A DNA stretch of 37,290 nucleotides. It comes from Christensenella sp. UBA1685. Its GTDB lineage: Bacteria > Bacillota > Clostridia > Christensenellales > CAG-138. The DNA lies in assembly GCA_002320595.1 (NCBI GenBank), contig DCKB01000027.1, positions 1-37,290 on the forward strand, in the 5' to 3' direction. The notes below the pieces were generated by a model. That model was not told the origin of the DNA. It was given only the letters and a program-made list of their open reading frames with translations, and did not search any database. Shown here in pieces: positions 1-6,886 of this stretch; the first letter of the stretch is position 1; every line of letters starts with the position of its first letter. Made by a program: the position numbers and the translations under genes.

Positions 1-206
1 TCACAATGGCAAGGTAGAGCGCAGCCACCGTGAGGATCAGCGTCGCTTCTACGACTCCCATCGTTTCTACTCGCTTGCCGACTTCGATGCTCAGCTCGCT
101 GTGCATCGAAGAGCCTCCAATAACCGTCCTATGCGCCCTTTACAGTATTGCTCGCCCAACCTTTTCCTTCGTTGCTATACCGTCCAACATGTTTGACAAA
201 CCTACA
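1..206 (+). mobile_element. IS481-type insertion sequence, 3' end (truncated by window)
   Basis: This stretch is repeated in inverted orientation at the other end of the window (37087-37290), nearly base for base. It carries the C-terminal end of an IS481-like transposase. Identity between the copies stops just after GACAAACCTACA, so the IS tip is placed at 206. Read inward, the tip is TGTAGGTTTGTC, which fits a TGT-type terminal inverted repeat. The other end of the element, and so any target duplication, is outside the window. Confidence 0.8.
2..196 (+). CDS. IS481-type transposase, C-terminal fragment (64 codons, 5' end missing)
   Basis: The frame opens at the window edge and ends at TGA 194-196. 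The visible protein begins HNGKVERSHREDQ and contains SNNRPMRPLQY near its end. NGKVERSHR-type sequence is the third acidic residue region of the DDE (rve) integrase core in IS481/IS3-like transposases, with Glu of KVER as the likely catalytic Glu. The NNxPMRPL tail is typical of IS481 members. The two upstream Asp residues and the helix-turn-helix are beyond the edge, so function cannot be judged. The protein matches the copy at 37097-37288 except for its last residue (Val here, Leu there). Confidence 0.8.
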   Translation, partial: HNGKVERSHREDQRRFYDSHRFYSLADFDAQLAVHRRASNNRPMRPLQYCSPNLFLRCYTVQHV

Positions 207-211
207 CCGCG

Positions 212-253
212 CAGCGTTTGCCGCCCGGGGGCATCAGCGAGAGGCAAACGCTG
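212..253. repeat. 11-bp perfect inverted repeat between IS and anti-sigma gene
   Basis: CAGCGTTTGCC (212-222) and GGCAAACGCTG (243-253) are perfect inverted arms around a 20-nt GC-rich loop. It lies just outside the IS tip. It has no adjacent T tract and may be a dispersed palindromic element rather than a terminator. Confidence 0.55.
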
Positions 254-260
254 AGAAAAC

Positions 261-290
261 TCGAAAAAGTGGCCGCCGCCACTTTTTCGA
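261..290. terminator. Hairpin terminator downstream of the sigma/anti-sigma operon
   Basis: TCGAAAAAGTGGC and GCCACTTTTTCGA are 13-bp perfect arms around a 4-nt loop. Read on the minus strand, the GTGGC/GCCAC core is followed by TTTTTCGAGTTTT, which suits termination of the operon ending at 333. The symmetric A and T tracts would let it work both ways. Confidence 0.6.
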
Positions 291-298
291 TACGCTCA

Positions 299-318
299 GG
301 CCGCCCTTCCGGGCGGCC
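299..318. terminator. Second GC-rich hairpin after the anti-sigma gene
   Basis: GGCCGCCC-TTCC-GGGCGGCC is a perfect 8-bp stem with a 4-nt loop, 15 nt past the stop of the minus-strand gene ending at 333. It lacks its own U tract, so it probably acts together with the hairpin at 261-290, or mainly protects the mRNA 3' end. Confidence 0.45.
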
Positions 319-332
319 CGCTGCATTGCCTG

Positions 333-1220
333 TTACTTGATCTCTACCAACCGGAGCGCGCAGAATTCACGAAGCTCCGCCTCTTTGAGCGTGCAGCCCG
401 CGCCGGGCGTAAGCACAGCCTCACCGCCGCCGAGCGCCCAGATCAAAGCGCCCGCCGCGCCGGCGGTCACATCCGTTTCCGCCGGGGCGAATACGCCCGC
501 GGCATCCGTTTCCGCCCGCGTGCCGGAAAGGCTTTCCCCGGGAATGAATATGGCATACTCGTCGTTCCAGGTTTCCGCTGCGGCGCGGTTGTAGGTATAG
601 GTGATGCCGGAGGCATCAGCCGCGATCTCAAGCAGACGGTACCCTTTTCCCGCAGAGACCGGTTCATACAGCCATTCAAACGAGGCAAGCGCGCTCTCCG
701 CAGAATCGTCCGCCGTGCGCGCGGCAAGGCAGAGCGAAACGAGTTCGTCCGCGCTCATTGCAATGAGCGGTTCCTGCGCCGCATGGCCTGAAATGCCGGC
801 TCCCGGGGTACCCGCTTCATTCCGCGCGGCATTGGAGGCCCCTGCGCCTGACGCCACCCCCGCATCGCCCGTCTTTTCCGTGGGGCACACGCTTTCCGGC
901 ACGCAGCCGGGTGCGGGTTCTTCGGGCGCACCCTCCGGCGCCATATCCACCGCCTGATCGCCCATGCTGAACTCCACCGTCTGCGGGGCGGCGTTTTCGC
1001 CGCTGCGCGCAGCGTCGCCCCTTGCCCGGAGAAACAGCGTGCCTACGCCGGCAAGAACCACAAGCGTTGCCGCCATCGCGCCATAGCGCACGAACTGTGC
1101 GCGCCTGCGCCGCATGGCAGCCGCTTTTTGCAGGACAGCCGCGTGCATGGCTGCATAATCCACCTTTGCATCCGCTTCATCCGCAATGGATTTCATCAAT
1201 GCGTCAAACGCGTCAGCCAT
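333..1220 (-). CDS. Putative membrane anti-sigma factor (single TM segment)
   Basis: This 295-residue protein follows an ECF sigma gene with overlapping codons (ATGGCTGA), the usual layout of a sigma/anti-sigma pair. ATG 1220 is preferred over GTG 1229 because AAAGGGGG lies 8 nt before it. Residues 1-45 are charged, with an Arg-rich stretch at 37-40, and should be cytoplasmic, where the sigma factor would be held. Residues about 46-65 form one hydrophobic membrane helix. The remaining 230 residues would be outside the cell; they start low-complexity (Ala/Gly/Glu/Pro) and become folded-looking towards the end. No zinc-type HxxxCxxC anti-sigma motif is visible and the outer domain is not one I recognise. 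The role is inferred from topology and position. Confidence 0.65.
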   Translation of the reverse strand: MADAFDALMKSIADEADAKVDYAAMHAAVLQKAAAMRRRRAQFVRYGAMAATLVVLAGVGTLFLRARGDAARSGENAAPQTVEFSMGDQAVDMAPEGAPEEPAPGCVPESVCPTEKTGDAGVASGAGASNAARNEAGTPGAGISGHAAQEPLIAMSADELVSLCLAARTADDSAESALASFEWLYEPVSAGKGYRLLEIAADASGITYTYNRAAAETWNDEYAIFIPGESLSGTRAETDAAGVFAPAETDVTAGAAGALIWALGGGEAVLTPGAGCTLKEAELREFCALRLVEIK

Positions 1221-1728
1221 GCTGCGCACCCCCTTTCAACAGGGCGAGAAGGCGCTCCTTCGCCCTGGACATTCTTGATTTTACCGTTCCTTCGCTCACG
1301 CCCGTAAGCTTTGCAATCTCGTCATAACGAAGCTCGGAGAAAAAATGCAGCATCACCGTTTCACGGTAAATTTCCGGCAATTCCTGAAGCGCCCGGTGCA
1401 GCGCCTCACGGGTTTCCGCATCCAGCGCCGCAGCCTCGGGCAGCACGCTCACATCGGAAACGGGCATTTCGGGCAGCTCGTCCGCGAGCACCTCCCGCTT
1501 CAGCTTCCGCTTGCCGTCCAGGCAAAGGTTTACCGTAACGCGGTAAAGCCAGCTTTTGAGCTGCGCATCCTCCATTGTTTCAAGCTTTTTCTGGTGCTTT
1601 ATCACGCGCAAAAACACGTTCTGAGAAGCGTCCATGGCGTCGCTTTCGTTTTTCAGCACGCCGTAGGCCGCCCAATACACCATGCGGGAGTAGTCCGCGT
1701 AGATGGATTCAAAATCCCTTGAGGGCAA
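1213..1728 (-). CDS. ECF-type RNA polymerase sigma factor
   Basis: The 171-residue protein has a sigma region 2 at about residues 10-75 (including DAMDASQNVFLRV and WLYRVTVNLCLD) and a region 4 helix-turn-helix at about 112-165 (LPEIYRETVMLHFF, YDEIAKLTGVSEGTVKSRMSRA). Region 3 is absent, as in extracytoplasmic-function sigma factors. The start is TTG 1728, chosen because GGGAGGG lies 7 nt upstream; the next Met is well inside region 2. It is cotranscribed with the downstream membrane protein, which probably restrains it. Two promoters lie upstream, one housekeeping-like and one ECF-like that could be autoregulatory. The inducing signal and regulon cannot be read from the sequence. Confidence 0.9.
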   Translation of the reverse strand: MPSRDFESIYADYSRMVYWAAYGVLKNESDAMDASQNVFLRVIKHQKKLETMEDAQLKSWLYRVTVNLCLDGKRKLKREVLADELPEMPVSDVSVLPEAAALDAETREALHRALQELPEIYRETVMLHFFSELRYDEIAKLTGVSEGTVKSRMSRAKERLLALLKGGAQHG

Positions 1729-1751
1729 GTTTCATCCCTCCCATCCTTTAA

Positions 1752-1778
1752 TACGTTGCTTCCCCTGAAATGGTTGCA
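1752..1778 (-). promoter_or_regulatory. Candidate ECF-type (autoregulatory) promoter
   Basis: On the minus strand TGCAACC (1772-1778) is followed after 16 nt by CGTA (1752-1755). This resembles the TGAAAC-N16-CGTA pattern of Bacillus ECF promoters. Its position just before the ribosome binding site of the sigma gene suggests autoregulation. This is inference from pattern only. Confidence 0.4.
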
Positions 1779-1782
1779 TCCA

Positions 1783-1811
1783 ATTATAGCATGGCGCGCG
1801 ATATTTATCAA
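1783..1811 (-). promoter_or_regulatory. Sigma-A-type promoter of the sigma/anti-sigma operon
   Basis: TTGATA (1806-1811) and TATAAT (1783-1788), 17-nt spacer, reading minus. It is back to back with the plus-strand promoter at 1820-1848. Confidence 0.75.
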
Positions 1812-1819
1812 AAAACGAG

Positions 1820-1848
1820 TTGTAAACATGCGCGGAAATCATTATCAT
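1820..1848 (+). promoter_or_regulatory. Promoter of the DUF1846 gene
   Basis: TTGTAA (1820-1825) and TATCAT (1843-1848) with a 17-nt spacer. The -35 box starts 8 bp from that of the divergent minus-strand promoter. Confidence 0.55.
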
Positions 1849-1928
1849 AGTATGTGGAATACGGCGCTCCTCTGAAAAGCGTTTTTGCATATTTCAATTT
1901 TACTTGCGAAAAAGGAGATCACCCAACC

Positions 1929-3410
1929 ATGAACGTCGGCTTTGATAACGACAAGTATCTCGCCATGCAATCGGAGCATATCCGGGAACGCATTGCCCAA
2001 TTCGGCGGCAAGCTGTATCTTGAATTCGGCGGCAAACTGTTTGACGATTACCACGCCTCGCGCGTGCTGCCCGGCTTTGCGCCGGACAGCAAGGTCAAAA
2101 TGCTGCTCCAGCTCAGGGAACAGGCGGAGATCGTGATCGTCATCAATGCGGCGGACATTGAAAAAAACAAGGTGCGCGGCGACCTCGGCATCACCTATGA
2201 CCAGGACGTTCTGCGCCTGATCGACGCATTCCGCGCCATCGGCCTTTATGTGGGCAGCGTTGTGCTCACACAATACGGCGGCCAGAGCGCGGCGGACGCA
2301 TTCCAAAGCCGCCTCGCCTCGCTTGGCGTAACGGTGTACCGCCATTATCCCATCGCCGGATACCCTTCGGACGTTGAGCACATCGTCAGCGATGAGGGAT
2401 ACGGCAAAAACGAATACATAGAAACCACGCGGCCGCTTGTGGTCATTACCGCGCCGGGCCCCGGCAGCGGAAAAATGGCGACCTGCCTTTCCCAGCTTTA
2501 CCATGAGCACAGGCGCGGCGTGGCGGCGGGCTATGCAAAATTTGAGACCTTCCCCATCTGGAACCTGCCGCTGAAGCATCCGGTGAACCTTGCTTATGAG
2601 GCGGCTACGGCAGACCTGAACGACGTGAACATGATCGACCCGTTCCACCTTGAGGCCTACGGCGTGACCACGGTCAATTATAACCGCGATGTGGAAATTT
2701 TCCCCGTGCTTGCCGCCATTTTTGAGGAAATCTACGGCCGCTGCCCATACCAGTCTCCCACGGATATGGGGGTAAACATGGCGGGCAACTGCATCATTGA
2801 CGACGAGGCTTGCAGGGAGGCTTCCCGGCAGGAGATCCTGCGCCGTTATTATGCGGAACGCTGCGCTGTGCGCCAGGGCCTTGAAAACGGGGAGGGCGTT
2901 TATAAAATCAAGCTCCTTATGAACCAGGCGGGCATCACGGAGGCGGACCGCCCCGTGATTGCCGCGGCGCTTGCAAAGGCGGCGGAAACACAGCAGCCCG
3001 CGGCCGCCATGCAGCTCCCGGACGGCAGGTGCATAACCGGCAAGACGTCCGCGCTGCTCGGCGCTTCTGCGGCGCTGATCCTGAACGCGCTGAAGGCGCT
3101 CGGCAACATTCAGGATGACATCCACCTGATCTCGCCCATCATCATCGAGCCGATTCAGGATCTCAAAATCCACCATCTGGGGAACCATAACCCGCGCCTG
3201 CATACGGACGAAATCCTGATCGCCCTTTCAATCTGCGCGGCAACGAACCCCACGGCGGCGCTTGCCATGCAGCAGCTTCCGAAGCTGCGCGGCTGCGAGG
3301 CGCACTCCACGGTCATCCTTTCGGGCGTGGACAGCACGACCTTTAAAAAGCTCGGCGTGAACCTGACCTGCGAGCCGCAGTATCAGACGAAGAAGCTTTA
3401 CCATAAATAA
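1929..3410 (+). CDS. DUF1846 family protein
   Basis: This 493-residue protein matches the DUF1846 family in length and in features such as FDNDKYLAMQSEHIRERI at the N terminus, the Gly-rich APGPGSGKMATCLSQLYHEH segment near residue 180, and a Cys/Asn-rich middle. The family is widespread in Firmicutes and its biochemical role is not established. The APGPGSGK stretch looks like a nucleotide- or phosphate-binding loop, but that is inference. The start ATG 1929 is preceded by AAAAAGGAG 11 nt away; upstream in-frame sequence is not conserved-looking. It has its own promoter and a hairpin after the stop, so it is probably monocistronic. Confidence 0.85.
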   Translation: MNVGFDNDKYLAMQSEHIRERIAQFGGKLYLEFGGKLFDDYHASRVLPGFAPDSKVKMLLQLREQAEIVIVINAADIEKNKVRGDLGITYDQDVLRLIDAFRAIGLYVGSVVLTQYGGQSAADAFQSRLASLGVTVYRHYPIAGYPSDVEHIVSDEGYGKNEYIETTRPLVVITAPGPGSGKMATCLSQLYHEHRRGVAAGYAKFETFPIWNLPLKHPVNLAYEAATADLNDVNMIDPFHLEAYGVTTVNYNRDVEIFPVLAAIFEEIYGRCPYQSPTDMGVNMAGNCIIDDEACREASRQEILRRYYAERCAVRQGLENGEGVYKIKLLMNQAGITEADRPVIAAALAKAAETQQPAAAMQLPDGRCITGKTSALLGASAALILNALKALGNIQDDIHLISPIIIEPIQDLKIHHLGNHNPRLHTDEILIALSICAATNPTAALAMQQLPKLRGCEAHSTVILSGVDSTTFKKLGVNLTCEPQYQTKKLYHK

Positions 3411-3422
3411 GCAGCGGCGCAC

Positions 3423-3447
3423 TGCGCGAAAAAGCGTTTTTTGCGCA
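3423..3447 (+). terminator. Possible terminator after the DUF1846 gene
   Basis: TGCGCGAAAAA and TTTTTTGCGCA form an 11-bp stem (one wobble pair) around GCG, 13 nt past the stop. The T run is inside the stem, so this is an atypical terminator. Confidence 0.4.
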
Positions 3448-3571
3448 AATCTGCGCCTTGCCCCACAAAGTTTACATTCGTGTCACCACAGGGCGCGCGC
3501 AATATGGTATGGTATAAGAAACAGGAAGCACATTGTGCGAACCACATCGTTTCGGCAGAAGGGGAATTCGG

Positions 3572-4030
3572 ATGAATGTACTTTTCTTTCTAAAGCCAAA
3601 GGCAAGTGTAGCCTATATTTACGATAACAACACCGTGCGGCAGGGCCTTGAAAAGATGAAGCATTACGGCTATACGGCGATCCCCGTGATCGACCATGAA
3701 GGGCGTTATGTGGGCACTGTAACAGAGGGCGACTTTCTTTGGAAGCTGACGGAGGCAAGCGCTTGGGAATCCCATGCGCAGGAGCGGCTCAACGTGCGGG
3801 ATATCATGCAGCGCAGCCATAACCCGCCGGTGAACGTGAACGCTTCGCTGGAAGATCTGCTGCTGCAGGCCATGAACCAGAACTTTGTACCCGTGGTGGA
3901 CGACCTCGGCTCCTTCATTGGCATCGTGACCCGCCGCGACATTATGCAATATTATTATAAAATGACGCATCCCGATGCTGAAGGCAGCGCAAAACCGCTG
4001 TGCCCGCCCGTTTTGCAGCAGCGGAATTAA
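3572..4030 (+). CDS. Small CBS-domain pair protein
   Basis: This 152-residue protein consists almost only of two CBS motifs: about residues 15-75 (YGYTAIPVIDHEGRYVGTVTEGDFL) and about 83-142 (NFVPVVDDLGSFIGIVTRRDIM). CBS pairs bind adenosine nucleotides such as AMP, ATP or SAM and usually regulate an attached or partner enzyme or channel. Here no effector domain is fused, so a stand-alone sensor is likely; the partner is unknown. The start ATG 3572 follows GAAGGGG at 7 nt. Hydrophobic helices are absent, so it is cytosolic. It ends in a shared, bidirectional terminator with the convergent transporter genes. Confidence 0.85.
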   Translation: MNVLFFLKPKASVAYIYDNNTVRQGLEKMKHYGYTAIPVIDHEGRYVGTVTEGDFLWKLTEASAWESHAQERLNVRDIMQRSHNPPVNVNASLEDLLLQAMNQNFVPVVDDLGSFIGIVTRRDIMQYYYKMTHPDAEGSAKPLCPPVLQQRN

Positions 4031-4045
4031 GCCGCAAAACAAAAT

Positions 4046-4084
4046 AAAAAGCGCCGCTTTCCTGCAGGAAAGCGGCGCTTTTTT
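4046..4084. terminator. Bidirectional intrinsic terminator
   Basis: GCGCCGCTTTCC-TGCA-GGAAAGCGGCGC is a perfect 12-bp stem (4051-4078), flanked by AAAAA on the left and TTTTTT on the right. It serves both the CBS gene (plus) and the ThrE operon (minus). Confidence 0.92.
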
Positions 4085-4090
4085 GCGCTT

Positions 4091-4540
4091 TTATGGTTTT
4101 TGCTGCCGGCTTGCCCGTTTGGTGGCCGCCATGCGCACAATGGAGGTAACAACGGAAACGCCTGCTGCAATCGCGCCGGCACAGGCTGCGGTTTCAACGC
4201 CTTTCTGCGCGAACAGGATATAATCCGCGTTGATAAGCGCATCCATCGCGTAATACAGGCCGCCGCCGGGCACAAGGGGCACGATTCCGATCACAAGAAA
4301 AATTGTTGCGGGCGCTTTCAGGATGCGCGCGAAAAGTTCGGACAAAAGAGAAACCACGATGGTAGCAAGAAAATAGCGCACCACCTCGGATTCTAATCCG
4401 CCGAGCAGCAGGTAAACCAGCCAGCTGATCGCGCCCGTAACGCAGGAAAGGAAAATAAACAGCGGCTTTTTAATTTCAAACACAATGGAAAAGCCTGCGC
4501 ACGCCAAAAACGCATACAGGCAGGGAAGATAGCGTTCCAT
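4091..4540 (-). CDS. ThrE-type exporter, C-terminal-half subunit (DUF3815/ThrE_2)
   Basis: This 149-residue membrane protein has four to five hydrophobic helices and the family-like ILKAPATIFLVIGIVPLVPGGGLYYAMDALI segment (quoted by its two ends: ILKAPATIF and PLVPGGGLYY). It corresponds to the second half of the two-part threonine/serine exporter family, in which the halves are encoded by adjacent genes (YjjP/YjjB-like). ATG 4540 is preferred over TTG 4546 because GGAGG lies 9 nt upstream. The upstream partner ends at 4543, so the two are translationally coupled. Substrate is inferred from the family; small amino or organic acids such as threonine, serine or succinate have been linked to relatives. 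Confidence 0.85.
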   Translation of the reverse strand: MERYLPCLYAFLACAGFSIVFEIKKPLFIFLSCVTGAISWLVYLLLGGLESEVVRYFLATIVVSLLSELFARILKAPATIFLVIGIVPLVPGGGLYYAMDALINADYILFAQKGVETAACAGAIAAGVSVVTSIVRMAATKRASRQQKP

Positions 4541-4542
4541 GC

Positions 4543-5319
4543 TCAAATACCTCCAAAAAGCGCCCGGGCAAGGCCGAACGGAATCGCGATACCCACGGCG
4601 ATTGCCATCGCCACGATCAGCACCTCTGCAAGTTTGCTGATGGCGGTCATAAAATCCCCGATGATAACATCACGCATTACGTTTGTGATCGCAATGCCGG
4701 GCACGAGCAGCATAATCGCCCCAATGATGATTTTATCCGTATGGATGCCGGTGCAGCCTGCATAGGTCAGGGCAACAGGCACCATCACGAGCAGCATGCT
4801 GGCGCATACGTTGATGAAAAACACGTTCGCGTTGAGCCGCGCCATATAGCCTACCGCTGCTTTTACGATCAGGCCGCAAAGGAACGCGATCATGGCATCA
4901 AGAAAATGCCCGCCCCAGAACAGCGTGAAGAACGCCGCAACGCAGCCATGGCCGAAGTAGCTCAGCCATACCGGATAGGCGGGGCGCCCTACGATGGCCT
5001 TAAGCTCCGCAAGCGCGGTCCCGATTTCCGGCGTTTCCGCACATACCCTGCGGCAGAGGGCATTCAACCGGTCCAGTTTATCCAGGTTGTTTGCGGAAGT
5101 CTTTACGCGTACGGATTTCGTGTAATTGCGCTCGCCGTAATGGATGCTCATGATGATGCAGGAAGGTACGGCGAATACCTCTGCCTCCTGATATCCGTAA
5201 GCCGCGAGCATGCGGTTGGCCGATTCCTCCACGCGGTATATCTCCGCGCCGTTGCGGATCAGCTGCCGCCCCAGTTCGCAGCAAAAATTCAGGCATAGTT
5301 CCACCTGCTTTGAATGCAT
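4543..5319 (-). CDS. ThrE-type exporter, N-terminal-half subunit (DUF1212)
   Basis: The 258-residue protein has a soluble N-terminal portion (residues 1-115, with the family hallmark NGAEIYRVEESANRML near residues 23-38) followed by about five membrane helices. This matches the DUF1212 half of ThrE/YjjP transporters. It forms an operon with the ThrE_2 half downstream, and the complete exporter probably needs both. ATG 5319 follows CGGAGGAAA at good spacing. A near-perfect promoter lies 54 bp upstream. Confidence 0.87.
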   Translation of the reverse strand: MHSKQVELCLNFCCELGRQLIRNGAEIYRVEESANRMLAAYGYQEAEVFAVPSCIIMSIHYGERNYTKSVRVKTSANNLDKLDRLNALCRRVCAETPEIGTALAELKAIVGRPAYPVWLSYFGHGCVAAFFTLFWGGHFLDAMIAFLCGLIVKAAVGYMARLNANVFFINVCASMLLVMVPVALTYAGCTGIHTDKIIIGAIMLLVPGIAITNVMRDVIIGDFMTAISKLAEVLIVAMAIAVGIAIPFGLARALFGGI

Positions 5320-5372
5320 GTCACATTTCCTCCGTGGCCATTTTTGTTTGATATTTTTTTGCCACTCGCACT

Positions 5373-5400
5373 ATTATATGAATCCTGCGGGAAATGTCAA
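5373..5400 (-). promoter_or_regulatory. Promoter of the ThrE-type exporter operon
   Basis: TTGACA (5395-5400) and TATAAT (5373-5378), both perfect consensus, with a 16-nt spacer. Confidence 0.85.
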
Positions 5401-5457
5401 GCAAAACATGAAGTTGGCCTTTTGCCGGAACGGCAGGGGAGGAGCAGGCCTGCCGGA

Positions 5458-5512
5458 ACCCCAAAAGGCTCCTTTTTGAAAGAAGCTGTCGCCGCAGGCG
5501 ACTGAGGATTGT
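5458..5512 (+). repeat. Dispersed intergenic repeat, copy 1 (two-hairpin element)
   Basis: About 55 nt that recur, inverted, at 17291-17344. Shared blocks include AAAAGGCTCCTTTTTGAAAG, AGCTGTC and CTGAGGATTGT. The element can fold into two hairpins: GGCTCCTTT/AAAGAAGC and GTCGCC-GCA-GGCGAC. The second stem differs between copies but stays paired, which points to a structured element. It lies between the ThrE promoter and the ychF terminator. Confidence 0.7.
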
Positions 5513-5573
5513 CCTTATTCCCGCAAAGGCCGCGGTTGACGGCAATCCCTCGTCAGCGGCTTGAAACGGCAGC

Positions 5574-5600
5574 AAAAAAGAGGGCGGAACCCCGCCCTCT
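5574..5600 (-). terminator. Intrinsic terminator of ychF
   Basis: On the minus strand GAGGGCGG-GGTT-CCGCCCTC is followed by TTTTTT. The stem spans 5580-5599, with the tract at 5574-5579. Confidence 0.9.
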
Positions 5601-5613
5601 CCGGCCTTTGCGA

Positions 5614-6702
5614 TTAAACGTTAAACCGGAACACCACAATGTCCCCATCCTGCATCACATACTCCTTGCCTTCGGAGCGAATGAGCCCCTTCTCCTTGCA
5701 GGCGAGCATGGTCCCGTTTTCCATGAGCGTATCGTAGGAAACGATTTCCGCGCGGATGAAGCCGCGCTCAAAATCCGTGTGGATCTTGCCCGCGGCCTGC
5801 GGCGCCTTTGTGCCGCGCTCGATCGTCCAGGCGCGCACTTCTTTGGGGCCTGCCGTAAGGTAGCTGATGAGGCCGAGCAGTTTGTAGCATGCCTTCACGA
5901 GTTTATCCAAGCCGCTTTCGCCGATGCCGAGCTCTTCAATGAACGCCTGCTTTTCCTCCGGCGAAAGCTCGGCAATCTCCTCCTCCACCTTGGCGCAGAT
6001 GGTGAGCGCCTCCGCACCCTCGGCCTTGGCGGCAGCGTAAAGCCGGTCCACGAGTGGGTTTTCCCGGCCGATTCCATCCTCGCTGATGTTTGCAACATAG
6101 ATCACGGGCTTCGTCGTTAACAGGAACATCGCCTTCACTGCGGCGTGTTCGTCATCGCTAAGCTCCATCGTGCGCACCGGCTTGCCCGATTCAAGGTGCG
6201 CCCTGATGCGATCGCACAGGGCGGCCTCCGCAAGGAACTGCTTGTCCCCGCCCTTGCCGTTTTTACGCGCACGGTCGGCCCGGCGCTCGATGGTTTCAAG
6301 ATCAGCGAAAATCAGCTCAAGGTTGATCGTCTCCATATCGCGTGCAGGATCGACCGATCCGTCCACATGCACGATGTTTTCATCCTCGAAGCAGCGCACC
6401 ACATGCACGATCGCGTCCACCTCGCGGATGTGGGAAAGAAACTTGTTGCCAAGCCCTTCGCCTTTGTATGCGCCGCGCACAAGCCCTGCGATGTCCACAA
6501 ACTCGATGGTTGTGGGCGTGAGCTTTTCCGGAGCGTACATCCTTGCGAGCACGTTAAGCCGCTCGTCCGGCACGGGAACAACGCCAACGTTTGGTTCAAT
6601 GGTGCAAAACGGGTAATTGGCGGCCTGCGCGCCCGCTTGGGTGATGGCGTTAAACAGCGTGCTTTTGCCGACATTGGGGAGTCCGACGACGCCGAGCTTC
6701 AT
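5614..6702 (-). CDS. ychF: Redox-regulated ATPase YchF (Obg-like ATPase)
   Basis: The 362-residue protein is full length for YchF/OLA1. It opens with the P-loop GLPNVGKST (residues 7-15), followed by the NYPFCTIEPN switch region and the DIAGLV walker B/G3 motif. The G4 element is NISE rather than NKxD, which is the family signature that shifts preference from GTP to ATP. The C-terminal TGS domain ends in GDIVVFRFNV. YchF associates with ribosomes and is linked to stress responses. ATG 6702 follows AAAGGAG. The gene has a perfect-consensus promoter that overlaps the divergent tilS promoter, and its own terminator, so it is monocistronic. Confidence 0.97.
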   Translation of the reverse strand: MKLGVVGLPNVGKSTLFNAITQAGAQAANYPFCTIEPNVGVVPVPDERLNVLARMYAPEKLTPTTIEFVDIAGLVRGAYKGEGLGNKFLSHIREVDAIVHVVRCFEDENIVHVDGSVDPARDMETINLELIFADLETIERRADRARKNGKGGDKQFLAEAALCDRIRAHLESGKPVRTMELSDDEHAAVKAMFLLTTKPVIYVANISEDGIGRENPLVDRLYAAAKAEGAEALTICAKVEEEIAELSPEEKQAFIEELGIGESGLDKLVKACYKLLGLISYLTAGPKEVRAWTIERGTKAPQAAGKIHTDFERGFIRAEIVSYDTLMENGTMLACKEKGLIRSEGKEYVMQDGDIVVFRFNV

Positions 6703-6759
6703 GGGCAGTTTCTCCTTTACAAATCCGGTAAACGGATGGTATTTTCACATATCATTTGT

Positions 6760-6788
6760 ATTATATGTTCACGCGCTTCCCTTGTCAA
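6760..6788 (-). promoter_or_regulatory. ychF promoter
   Basis: TTGACA (6783-6788) and TATAAT (6760-6765) with a 17-nt spacer, all consensus. Its -35 box overlaps by 5 bp the -35 box of the plus-strand tilS promoter. Confidence 0.88.
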
Positions 6789-6810
6789 ACGGCGGCGCAA
6801 ACGGTATACT
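6782..6810 (+). promoter_or_regulatory. tilS-hpt promoter
   Basis: TTGTCA (6782-6787) and TATACT (6805-6810), 17-nt spacer. It shares the -35 bases with the divergent ychF promoter. Confidence 0.8.
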
Positions 6811-6886
6811 TATCGTAAATATTTTCTTAAATTGCACAGCGGGTACGGATGGCGGAATCTTGGGCGGACACGGTGCGGAGGTGTTT

